From positions 682,001 to 746,000 of the forward strand of contig NZ_CP125377.1 of the NCBI RefSeq assembly GCF_034008315.1: DNA of 64,000 bases, read 5' to 3'. The stretch is from Pseudomonas sp. P8_241 (GTDB lineage: Bacteria; Pseudomonadota; Gammaproteobacteria; Pseudomonadales; Pseudomonadaceae). Both the position numbers and the translations under genes were made by a program. The notes beneath the pieces are model-generated. The model ran no database searches, was not told where the DNA came from, and saw only the letters and a list, made by a program, of their open reading frames with translations. The number at the start of each line of letters is the position of its first letter. The first letter of the stretch is position 1. This document shows, piece by piece, positions 1 through 7,446 of this stretch.

Positions 1-288
1 GCCCAGTACCAGAACTTCCTGCTGTTGATCGGTTCGGTGTTCGCGCCGCTGTTCGGCGTGGTGCTGGTGGACCACTTCATCCTGCGCAAGCGCAGTGGCC
101 AGGTGGCGTCAGCCGCGTTGCGCTGGCCGGCGCTGCTCGCCTGGCTGGGCGGGGTCAGCACCTATCATCTGCTGGCCAACCTGTATCCGGACGTCGGCGC
201 AACCCTGCCGGCATTGGTTCTGGCAGGGTTGCTGCAACTCGTGCTGGGCCGGGCCTTCAGTTACGGCCGGGAAACAGCTCGGGCTTGA
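1..288 (+). CDS. cytX: Putative hydroxymethylpyrimidine/cytosine transporter, C-terminal fragment (CytX-like)
   Basis: The gene enters from the left edge, so only the last 95 residues are visible. They contain hydrophobic stretches typical of an NCS1-type permease, including a segment around LLLIGSVFAPLFGVVLVDHF that matches the conserved end of CytX/CodB transporters, followed by two more membrane segments. In pseudomonads a CytX transporter lies near thiC and is thought to bring in the HMP precursor of thiamine; the nudF/cpdA neighbourhood here fits that site. The stop codon lies inside the 3' end of the convergent RsiV-family gene (32-base tail-to-tail overlap). The identity of the substrate is inferred from context and not from visible residues. 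Confidence 0.7.
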   Translation, partial: AQYQNFLLLIGSVFAPLFGVVLVDHFILRKRSGQVASAALRWPALLAWLGGVSTYHLLANLYPDVGATLPALVLAGLLQLVLGRAFSYGRETARA

Positions 289-1003
289 TGATGCCGTTGA
301 GGCGAGGGTAGGGGATCTTCAGTTCGACATGGCCCAGCGCGTAAGGCGCGATGCTGCTGGTTTCGTACTTGAGGATCACCCCGCCATAGGTCAGCGCCAC
401 GTTCTGGGTTTTCTGGAACGGCCAGCTCTTCACGAACTCCGGTTCCTGATCGAGCTTGGTGCTGATCAACCAGCTGTTGTGCGCGACCTGCGCCGCTTTC
501 CAGAACGCGTCTTCCTGACCCGGAACCAGCATGTCCGACAGCGTCAGCACTTTCTGCTGCTGGCGTGAATAGTTGATGAAGCCGCGACCCGGCGTGCCAT
601 GGGCACCGCCCGTGTCCAGGTAGCTGGACAATTCGATGATCACCAAGCCGTCATGCTGCTCACGTACTTTCGCTTGCAGGTAGATGCTGTTGCGCGGACC
701 GGCGGTGCGCAAAAACTGTTCGCGATAGGCCGCCAGCGTCGGTGCTACCGGCGCGTCGGGCGAGGTGCGGGTCATCTGCAACAGGCGCTTTTCGACGATG
801 CCGTCCAGCGCAGGCTCGTCCGGAAAGTGCAGGGTGTCGATGTTGACCAGCGGGCAATCCGCGTTGGCGCAACCCGGTTGCAGTTGTTCCGACGCGTCGC
901 GGGTAGTTTCCAGCGGCGCCCGGTAGTTGGGTTGGAACAGGCTCTGGCAGGCGCCCAGGGTCAGGGCGATGGCGGCCACGGAGGCAGTTTTGAAAAGCGA
1001 CAT
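257..1003 (-). CDS. RsiV/DUF3298-family lipoprotein
   Basis: This is a 248-residue protein. Its first 20 residues form a lipoprotein signal ending in the lipobox LGAC. The rest looks like a DUF3298/RsiV-type domain (for example the SSYLDTGGAHGTPG stretch and the following YSRQQQKVLTLSDM region), a fold shared with the lysozyme-binding anti-sigma factor RsiV, although there is no sigma factor partner nearby. The ATG at 1003 is chosen over an upstream ATG because it has AAAGGA at the correct distance and places the signal peptide at the N-terminus. It is convergent with and overlaps the end of the cytX-like gene. The role is unknown; it is likely an outer-membrane-anchored periplasmic protein. 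Confidence 0.8.
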   Translation of the reverse strand: MSLFKTASVAAIALTLGACQSLFQPNYRAPLETTRDASEQLQPGCANADCPLVNIDTLHFPDEPALDGIVEKRLLQMTRTSPDAPVAPTLAAYREQFLRTAGPRNSIYLQAKVREQHDGLVIIELSSYLDTGGAHGTPGRGFINYSRQQQKVLTLSDMLVPGQEDAFWKAAQVAHNSWLISTKLDQEPEFVKSWPFQKTQNVALTYGGVILKYETSSIAPYALGHVELKIPYPRLNGIIKPELFPGRN

Positions 1004-1225
1004 GGACGTCCTTTCTGAAACAAGGGAAGGCAAAAAGTTACCGCTTCGACTCTAAACGAAGCGGTCAGTTCGCCACTAAGCTAATTAGAGTGGGTTTCGC
1101 CTTCACCGTCCATCCCGATGAGGGTAAAGGGGCTGCATCAAACGTCACAGGCGCGTTAGGATGGCGCGAAGTCGAGGCTCCAGGAAAAAAGGAGCCTCGT
1201 ATTGGTTTGCAGCAAGAGGATAGTC

Positions 1226-1843
1226 ATGACCGATTTCACCAACGCCATTCCGACGGCCGTCGATATCGTTCGGCGCGAAAAGTGCTTCGAGGGGTTCTAC
1301 AAACTCGATCGCGTGCACCTGCGCCACGAATTGTTTGCCGGGGGCATGAGTCGTGAGATCAATCGTGAATTGTTCGTACGTCACGATGCGGTCTGTATGC
1401 TGCCTTATGACCCACAGCGCGACGAAGTGGTGTTGATCGAGCAGTTCCGTGTCGGCGCCTTGGGCAAAACCGAGAATCCATGGCTGATCGAACTGGTCGC
1501 TGGTCTGATCGACAAGGACGAACAACCGGAAGAAGTTGCTCACCGTGAAGCGCAGGAGGAAGCTGGGCTTGAAGTCGGGGCGCTCTGGCCGATGACCAAA
1601 TACTTTCCATCGCCGGGCGGCAGCAACGAATTCGTGCATTTATACCTGGGGCGTTGCGACACCACCGGAGTGGGCGGCCTGCATGGGCTGGAGGAAGAGG
1701 CAGAAGATATCCGCGTCACGGTCTGGGCCTTTGAAGACGCCCTGCAAGCCGTACGCGACGGGCGTATTGCCAACGCGGCCACCATCATTGCCTTGCAATG
1801 GCTGGCTTTGAACCGCGTTGAAGTGAGGGGGTTATGGTCGTAA
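1226..1843 (+). CDS. nudF: ADP-ribose pyrophosphatase (Nudix)
   Basis: A 205-residue Nudix hydrolase predicted to split ADP-ribose into AMP and ribose-5-phosphate. The Nudix box is complete at about residues 97-119 (starts GLIDKDEQPEE and ends REAQEEAGL), giving the GX5EX7REUXEEXGU pattern needed for metal binding. Downstream SPGGSNEFVHLYL matches the NudF/AspP subfamily. The start at 1226 has AGAGGA just upstream and is preferred over an in-frame ATG 24 bases earlier. The last 10 bases overlap the next gene (DUF1249), and the group nudF-DUF1249-cpdA-yqiA-parE is conserved in Pseudomonas; in enterobacteria the same set (nudF, yqiB, cpdA, yqiA, parE) also stays together downstream of tolC. Confidence 0.93.
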   Translation: MTDFTNAIPTAVDIVRREKCFEGFYKLDRVHLRHELFAGGMSREINRELFVRHDAVCMLPYDPQRDEVVLIEQFRVGALGKTENPWLIELVAGLIDKDEQPEEVAHREAQEEAGLEVGALWPMTKYFPSPGGSNEFVHLYLGRCDTTGVGGLHGLEEEAEDIRVTVWAFEDALQAVRDGRIANAATIIALQWLALNRVEVRGLWS

Positions 1844-2286
1844 ACAAGCTGCGCGATCGCTATCGGGTAGACCTGGCGGGGCTGCAAGCGTCCTGCGAGG
1901 CGAACTACGCGCGCCTGATGCGACTGCTGCCGGACATGCGCAGCGAGCCTGCCGCCAGGCGCATCGCCGTGACCCATGGCGACCAGATGCTTGGCGTACT
2001 GGCGCTGGAAGTGCTGCAGGTCTGTCCCTACACCACGACCCTGCAAGTGCGGCAGGAGCATAGCCTGCCGTGGCTACCGGTCCCGCAACTGGAAGTGCAG
2101 GTCTATCACGATGCCTGCATGGCCGAAGTGGTCAGCGCCGAACATGCACGACGCTTTCGCGGCATCTATCCTTATCCGAATGCCTCGATGCACCAGCCGG
2201 ACGAAAAAGCCCAACTGAACATGTTTCTGGGCGAATGGCTGAGTCATTGCCTGGCACTGGGGCATGAGTACGAAGTGGTACGTTAA
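1834..2286 (+). CDS. yqiB: DUF1249 family protein (YqiB-like)
   Basis: This 150-residue protein of the DUF1249/YqiB family has no known biochemical function. The N-terminus (MVVNKLRDRYRVDL, then a helical EANYARLMRLLPDM segment) and the HARRFRGIYPYPN segment are the recognisable family features. It has no signal peptide or membrane segment. Its start codon lies within the end of nudF, so the two are probably translationally coupled. The long-standing linkage with nudF and cpdA across gamma-proteobacteria hints at nucleotide metabolism or signalling, but this is context only. Confidence 0.88.
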   Translation: MVVNKLRDRYRVDLAGLQASCEANYARLMRLLPDMRSEPAARRIAVTHGDQMLGVLALEVLQVCPYTTTLQVRQEHSLPWLPVPQLEVQVYHDACMAEVVSAEHARRFRGIYPYPNASMHQPDEKAQLNMFLGEWLSHCLALGHEYEVVR

Positions 2287-2399
2287 TTGTGATTCGCAGT
2301 TGTGAACTGCGTCAGGTTCACGGATTTCCCCTTTCAATCGTCCCCCAGCATAATTGCGGTACTTATCCATTCCCGTGATCACGCCCTGGGAGAACCACC

Positions 2400-3215
2400 T
2401 TGCCGAGCGTATCCACCTTGACCACCGCCGATCCGGCGCTGCTGGTGCAGCTCTCCGACAGTCACCTTTTTGCCGAAGCGGATGGCACGCTGCTGGGCAT
2501 GAATACCCGTGACAGCCTGCAAAAGGTCATTGAGCTGGTGCGTGCGCAACAGCCGCACATTGACTTGATGCTGGCGACGGGTGATCTGTCTCAGGACGGT
2601 ACGCTGGAGTCCTACCAGCAGTTTCGCGACATGACGCGCCAGCTCGATGCTCCGGCGCGCTGGATTCCGGGCAATCACGATGAGCCGCTGATCATGGCCG
2701 AAGCAGCGGTGCAGAGCGCTTTGCTCGAACCGGTAGTGGATATCGGCAACTGGCGCATTACATTGCTCGATTCCGCAGTGCCGGGTTCGGTGCCGGGGTA
2801 TTTGCAGGATGAACAGTTGCAGTTGCTGGCTCGTTCGTTGAGCGAAGCGCCGGAACGTCATCATCTGGTGTGTTTCCATCATCATCCGGTGTCCATCGGC
2901 TGCGCCTGGATGGAGCCTATAGGCTTGCGCAATCCCGAAGCGCTGTTTGCCGTGCTGGATCGTTTTGAGCAGGTGCGTGCCGTGTTGTGGGGGCATGTGC
3001 ATCAGGAAATCGATCAGTTGCGCAACGGCGTGCGCTTGATCGCCTCGCCGTCGACCTGCATTCAGTTCGAGCCCCGGAGCGAGGATTTCAAGGTCGGAGA
3101 ACAGGCACCTGGGTATCGCTGGTTGCGTTTGTTGCCTGATGGACGGCTGGAAACCGGTGTCGAGCGGGTTGTCGGTTACGAATTCACCGTGTATTACGGC
3201 TCCAACGGCTACTGA
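2400..3215 (+). CDS. cpdA: 3',5'-cyclic-AMP phosphodiesterase
   Basis: A 271-residue class III cAMP phosphodiesterase that hydrolyses cAMP to AMP and so tunes Vfr/CRP-type signalling. The binuclear metallophosphoesterase motifs appear in order: QLSDSHL near residue 17, GDLSQDG near 61, GNHDE near 91, HHHP near 161 and GHVHQE near 199. The start is TTG, with GGGAGA nine bases upstream. The REP doublet and yqiA follow downstream. The gap 2287-2399 between DUF1249 and cpdA shows no additional gene. Confidence 0.93.
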   Translation: MPSVSTLTTADPALLVQLSDSHLFAEADGTLLGMNTRDSLQKVIELVRAQQPHIDLMLATGDLSQDGTLESYQQFRDMTRQLDAPARWIPGNHDEPLIMAEAAVQSALLEPVVDIGNWRITLLDSAVPGSVPGYLQDEQLQLLARSLSEAPERHHLVCFHHHPVSIGCAWMEPIGLRNPEALFAVLDRFEQVRAVLWGHVHQEIDQLRNGVRLIASPSTCIQFEPRSEDFKVGEQAPGYRWLRLLPDGRLETGVERVVGYEFTVYYGSNGY

Positions 3216-3230
3216 CAACGCCATTCCGCC

Positions 3231-3323
3231 GTAGGAGCTGCCGAAGGCTGCGATCTTTTGATTTCGTTTTATAAATGCAAGATCAAAAGATCGCAGCCTC
3301 GTTGCACTCGACAGCTCCTACAG
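3231..3323. repeat. REP doublet (family A, inverted pair)
   Basis: Two copies of the palindromic element with core GTAGGAGCTGCCGAAGGCTG are arranged head-to-head around a short AT-rich middle containing GATCTTTTG and CAAAAGATC. The same element recurs at 39747 and 42497. It lies between cpdA and yqiA and could fold into a large hairpin in the transcript. Confidence 0.85.
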
Positions 3324-3361
3324 TAAACTCCGCTTCTTTAGCCGACGCTCAGGGAGCTCAA

Positions 3362-3970
3362 ATGTCCGGTTCGATCCTTTATATCCACGGTTTCAACAGC
3401 TCGCCATTGTCGAAAAAGGCCTGCCAGTTGATCGCTGTGATGGAGCGTCTGGGCCTGAGCGATCATCTGCGTGTGCCGGCCTTGCATCACCATCCCCGCG
3501 AGGCTATTGGCCAGCTGGAACAAGCGATTGCCGAGCTGGGTCGGCCGCTGCTGGTCGGCAGCTCGCTCGGCGGCTACTATGCGACTCACCTGGCCGAACG
3601 CCTTGGCCTGAAGGCATTGTTGATCAACCCAGCCGTCAGCCCGCACAAACTGTTCGACGGGTATCTGGGGACGCAGAAAAACCTGTATACCGATGAAGCC
3701 TGGGAACTGACCCACGACCACGTGACAGCCTTGGCCGAGCTGGAAGTACCAGCCCCACAGGACCCGCAGCGTTATCAGGTATGGTTGCAGACCGGCGACG
3801 AAACGCTCGACTATCGTCTCGCCCAGCAGTACTACCGGGCCTGCGCATTGCGGATTCAGGCCGGTGGCGACCACAGTTTCCAGGGTTTTGCCGCGCAATT
3901 GCCGGCGATGTTGAGTTTTGCCGGTATTGGTGCCGATATGTATCAGGCAATCGATTTCGCATCGCTTTGA
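3362..3970 (+). CDS. yqiA: YqiA-type alpha/beta-hydrolase esterase
   Basis: A 202-residue member of the UPF0227/YqiA esterase family. The nucleophile elbow is GSSLGG near residue 67, preceded by the oxyanion region YIHGFNSSPLSKK near the N-terminus; the family His is in GGDHSFQGF near residue 173. The start at 3362 is chosen because an AGGGAG motif lies just upstream and the conserved family N-terminus begins there; a longer in-frame extension runs into the REP element and is not believed. It is followed after about 54 bases by parE. The substrate in the cell is not known; E. coli YqiA acts on short acyl esters in vitro. Confidence 0.9.
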   Translation: MSGSILYIHGFNSSPLSKKACQLIAVMERLGLSDHLRVPALHHHPREAIGQLEQAIAELGRPLLVGSSLGGYYATHLAERLGLKALLINPAVSPHKLFDGYLGTQKNLYTDEAWELTHDHVTALAELEVPAPQDPQRYQVWLQTGDETLDYRLAQQYYRACALRIQAGGDHSFQGFAAQLPAMLSFAGIGADMYQAIDFASL

Positions 3971-4024
3971 TGCGATCTTTTTCCGTAGATTTCTTTTTTC
4001 ACTGAACACTGACGACGAGACCCC

Positions 4025-5929
4025 ATGGCCACTCCCAGCGCTAGCTCTTATAACGCAGACGCCATCGAAGTCCTCTCGGGCCTCGACCCGGTGCGCAAAC
4101 GCCCCGGCATGTACACCGACACCAGTCGGCCGAACCACCTCGCCCAGGAAGTTATCGACAACAGCGTCGATGAAGCCTTGGCCGGGCATGCCAAGTCGGT
4201 GCAGGTCATCCTGCATGCCGACCATTCCCTGGAAGTCAGCGACGACGGTCGTGGCATGCCGGTGGACATTCACCCTGAAGAAGGCGTGTCGGGCGTCGAA
4301 TTGATCCTTACCAAGCTTCACGCGGGCGGCAAGTTCTCCAACAAGAACTACCAGTTCTCCGGCGGTTTGCACGGAGTGGGTATTTCGGTGGTCAACGCCT
4401 TGTCGACCGAAGTGCGGGTGCGTGTAAAGCGTGATGGCAATGAGTACCAGATGACCTTCGCCGATGGCTACAAGGCGACCGAGCTGGAGATTGTCGGTAC
4501 CGTCGGCAAGCGCAACACCGGGACCAGTGTGTTCTTCGCGCCGGACCCGAAATACTTTGATTCACCAAAATTCTCCATCAGCCGCCTCAAGCATGTGCTC
4601 AAGGCCAAGGCCGTTCTGTGCCCGGGTTTGCTGGTCAGTTTTGAAGACAAGGCCACCGGCGAGAAAGTCGAATGGCATTACGAAGACGGCCTGCGTTCCT
4701 ATCTGGTCGACGCCGTCAGCGAATTCGAGCGTCTGCCGAACGAACCGTTCTGCGGCGCTTTTGCCGGTAACAAGGAAGCGGTGGACTGGGCGCTGCTGTG
4801 GCTGCCGGAAGGTGGCGACGCGGTACAGGAAAGCTACGTCAACCTGATTCCGACCGCCCAGGGCGGCACTCACGTCAACGGTCTGCGCCAGGGCTTGCTC
4901 GACGCCATGCGTGAGTTCTGCGAATTCCGCAGCCTGTTGCCGCGCGGTGTGAAGCTGGCGCCGGAAGACGTCTGGGAGCGCATCGCCTTCGTTCTGTCGA
5001 TGAAAATGCAGGAACCGCAGTTCTCCGGGCAAACGAAAGAGCGTCTGTCATCTCGTGAAGCAGCCGCGTTCGTTTCCGGTGTGGTCAAGGATGCGTTCAG
5101 CCTGTGGCTCAATGCCAATCCGGAAACCGGCATGCTGCTGGCGGAACTGGCGATCAACAATGCCGGGCGTCGCCTCAAGGCCAGCAAGAAGGTCGAGCGC
5201 AAACGCGTTACCCAAGGCCCGGCGCTGCCGGGCAAGCTGGCCGACTGTGCCGGACAGGACCCGATGCGTTCCGAGCTGTTCCTGGTGGAAGGTGACTCCG
5301 CCGGCGGGTCGGCCAAGCAGGCGCGGGACAAGGAATTCCAGGCGATCCTGCCGTTGCGCGGCAAGATCCTCAACACCTGGGAAGTCGACGGCAGCGAAGT
5401 GCTGGCCAGCCAGGAAGTGCACAATATCGCCGTGGCCATCGGTGTCGATCCGGGCGCTGCGGACATGAGCCAGCTGCGCTACGGCAAGATCTGCATCCTC
5501 GCCGACGCCGACTCTGACGGCCTGCACATCGCGACTTTGTTGTGCGCCTTGTTCGTCCAGCATTTTCGCGCGCTGGTGGATGCCGGCCACGTCTACGTTG
5601 CCATGCCGCCCTTGTACCGCATCGACTTGGGCAAAGAGATCTATTACGCCCTCGATGAAGCCGAACGCGATGGCATCCTCGATCGCCTGGTGGCCGAGAA
5701 GAAACGCGGCAAGCCGCAAGTCACCCGATTCAAAGGCCTGGGTGAAATGAACCCGCCGCAATTGCGTGAAACCACCATGGATCCGAACACCCGGCGTCTG
5801 GTGCAACTGACGCTGGATGATTTCGAGGCAACTTCGGAAATGATGGACATGCTGCTGGCGAAGAAACGCGCCGGTGACCGCAAGAGCTGGCTGGAATCCA
5901 AGGGCAACCTGGCCGAGGTGCTGGGCTGA
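4025..5929 (+). CDS. parE: DNA topoisomerase IV subunit B
   Basis: The 634-residue ATPase subunit of topoisomerase IV, which decatenates sister chromosomes together with ParC. Visible are the GHKL ATPase motifs (VIDNSVDEALAGHA near residue 42, DDGRGMP near 75, GGLHGVGISVVNAL near 115), the transducer domain and the TOPRIM motifs (LVEGDSAGGSAKQARD near 420 and LADADSDGLHI near 493). The length is typical for ParE in Pseudomonas and distinguishes it from the longer GyrB. The stop TGA shares its last base with the start ATG of the next gene, suggesting translational coupling into the parE-to-parC gene string. Confidence 0.97.
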   Translation: MATPSASSYNADAIEVLSGLDPVRKRPGMYTDTSRPNHLAQEVIDNSVDEALAGHAKSVQVILHADHSLEVSDDGRGMPVDIHPEEGVSGVELILTKLHAGGKFSNKNYQFSGGLHGVGISVVNALSTEVRVRVKRDGNEYQMTFADGYKATELEIVGTVGKRNTGTSVFFAPDPKYFDSPKFSISRLKHVLKAKAVLCPGLLVSFEDKATGEKVEWHYEDGLRSYLVDAVSEFERLPNEPFCGAFAGNKEAVDWALLWLPEGGDAVQESYVNLIPTAQGGTHVNGLRQGLLDAMREFCEFRSLLPRGVKLAPEDVWERIAFVLSMKMQEPQFSGQTKERLSSREAAAFVSGVVKDAFSLWLNANPETGMLLAELAINNAGRRLKASKKVERKRVTQGPALPGKLADCAGQDPMRSELFLVEGDSAGGSAKQARDKEFQAILPLRGKILNTWEVDGSEVLASQEVHNIAVAIGVDPGAADMSQLRYGKICILADADSDGLHIATLLCALFVQHFRALVDAGHVYVAMPPLYRIDLGKEIYYALDEAERDGILDRLVAEKKRGKPQVTRFKGLGEMNPPQLRETTMDPNTRRLVQLTLDDFEATSEMMDMLLAKKRAGDRKSWLESKGNLAEVLG

Positions 5930-6918
5930 TGCGTCTGGGCGTTGCCCTGGCCTGTGCGTTGCTGCTGACCTCCAATACGGTGTCTGCCGAGCCGGCGCCG
6001 GAGCTGCGTCTGTTGTCCGGGCATGTCGTTGACGGGATGCGCGGTGGCAACCTCTCGGGGCTTGCCCGCTGTGGCGATGAATTGTGGACGGTGTCCGATC
6101 GAGATGACGATCAGATTTACCGCCTCGATAGCCGCGAAAGCGTCTGGAAGGCCGAAACCGTGCACATCGAAGTGCCGACAGTGCCCGAAAGCGGTTTACC
6201 CTGGGGGTTGAAGTCCCGCGTTTGGGCTGCTTCGTTCGTGCGCGGTGGCGATCTGGATTTCGAGGGCATCACCTGCGACAGTGCCGGCAATCGCTATGTC
6301 GTCAGCGAAGGTCATGCTGCCGTCTTGCAAATACCGGTCGTCGGGCCGGCAAACTGGTTAAAGATTTCTCCTCTGATGGTTCGAGAAGCGCGGGCCAGTG
6401 GTTTGTTGCTGCACTTCAATGCCTTGTTCGAAGGCATAGCGGTCAATCCGGCGGGTGATCAGTTGTGGTTGGCGGCCGAGCGCGAGCGTCGCGGATTGTT
6501 GCTGATCAAGCGTCAACAAACCGTGTGGGACTGCGACGGCGGCTGTGTGCTGTTGAGTGAAGCCGGCAGGGAAATGCAGCCGGAGCAATTTACCTACGCC
6601 AAAGCGGTTCCCCGGGATTTCGCCGATGTATCGCTGTTCAATGGCAAGCTGTTTACGCTTGAGCGCAACGCCTACCAGATCTGTCGCCGCGATGCGCAGA
6701 CGGCCAAGGTCGAGCGTTGCTGGTCGTACGCTGCCGAGTTATTGCGCAAAGAGCGTCGTTATCCACAGAACTATGGGCTGGAAGAGGCACTGATCGTGGA
6801 TGCCGACGGCGCCTGGATCGGTGTCGACAACAACAACGGTGCTCGCGTCGATGGCGAAACCCGGCCGGTTGTCTGGCGCTTTGCCGCGCCGGACGGTGGC
6901 TGGAGCGTTACGCCGTGA
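5929..6918 (+). CDS. Secreted esterase-like phytase-family protein
   Basis: A 329-residue protein with an N-terminal signal peptide (hydrophobic residues 4-18, cleavage probably after VSAEP) and a beta-propeller-like 'esterase-like activity of phytase' domain (PF13449 type): note LSGLARCGDELWTVSDRDD near residue 43, DLDFEGITCDSAGNRYVVSEGH near 105 and NALFEGIAVNPAGDQLWLAAE near 165. It sits in the same place as the gene annotated PA4966 in P. aeruginosa, coupled to parE by a one-base overlap and to the following protease-like gene by a four-base overlap. It probably acts in the periplasm; no substrate can be deduced. Confidence 0.82.
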   Translation: MRLGVALACALLLTSNTVSAEPAPELRLLSGHVVDGMRGGNLSGLARCGDELWTVSDRDDDQIYRLDSRESVWKAETVHIEVPTVPESGLPWGLKSRVWAASFVRGGDLDFEGITCDSAGNRYVVSEGHAAVLQIPVVGPANWLKISPLMVREARASGLLLHFNALFEGIAVNPAGDQLWLAAERERRGLLLIKRQQTVWDCDGGCVLLSEAGREMQPEQFTYAKAVPRDFADVSLFNGKLFTLERNAYQICRRDAQTAKVERCWSYAAELLRKERRYPQNYGLEEALIVDADGAWIGVDNNNGARVDGETRPVVWRFAAPDGGWSVTP

Positions 6919-7439
6919 GCCAGCAAACGCCCGGGCGCCGTGCTGGACGGGTGTTGATGATATTGGCGTGGTGCGCTGCGTTGTTTCTGGCCACGCGATT
7001 TTTCGGCCAGTGGGAAGCGCGTCAACAAAACCCGAACGTGGTCGTCACCTCGGAGCAGGGCCAGGGTTTCATAGAAGTGAAACTGGTCAGCAACGTACAG
7101 GGGCATTTCGTCGCCAGCGGCCAGATCAACGGCCAGCCAGTGGATTTCATGCTCGACACGGGCGCAACCGATGTGTCGATTCCGGCGGACCTGGCCAGGC
7201 GCTTGAAGCTCGAAGAAGGATTCGGTGTCACCCTGAGCACAGCCAATGGCCTGAGCCAGGGCTATCGCACCCGTATCGAACGCCTGCAACTGGGTGACAT
7301 TGTGCTGCGTGATGTTCGCGCACTGGTGGCGCCGGGGCTACATGGCGATCAGGTGTTGCTCGGCATGAGCGCACTGAACAAACTTGAATTTACCCAGCGC
7401 GGTGGCACCATGCTGCTGCGCCAGACAACGAACCGATGA
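6915..7439 (+). CDS. Membrane-anchored retropepsin-like aspartic protease
   Basis: Read from a GTG at 6915 this is 174 residues with a single N-terminal membrane anchor (about residues 13-30, [17 protein letters not shown]) and a clan AA aspartic protease domain of the TIGR02281 type. The catalytic triad-like motif is [13 protein letters not shown] near residue 77, and the second half shows the [13 protein letters not shown] stretch typical of single-domain retropepsins. Such proteins act as dimers, one Asp from each chain. A GGAG lies nine bases before the GTG; the ATG at 6957 would remove the charged N-terminus and is less likely. It overlaps the preceding gene by four bases and ends seven bases before parC. 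Function unknown. Confidence 0.82.
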   Translation: MSQQTPGRRAGRVLMILAWCAALFLATRFFGQWEARQQNPNVVVTSEQGQGFIEVKLVSNVQGHFVASGQINGQPVDFMLDTGATDVSIPADLARRLKLEEGFGVTLSTANGLSQGYRTRIERLQLGDIVLRDVRALVAPGLHGDQVLLGMSALNKLEFTQRGGTMLLRQTTNR

Positions 7440-7446
7440 GGCCCGC

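Noticed and set aside
1004..1225. Possible TPP riboswitch in the gap before nudF
   Set aside because: The gap is near thiamine-linked genes, but no CUGAGA/ACCUGA-type core appears on either strand; thiC itself is not in the window.
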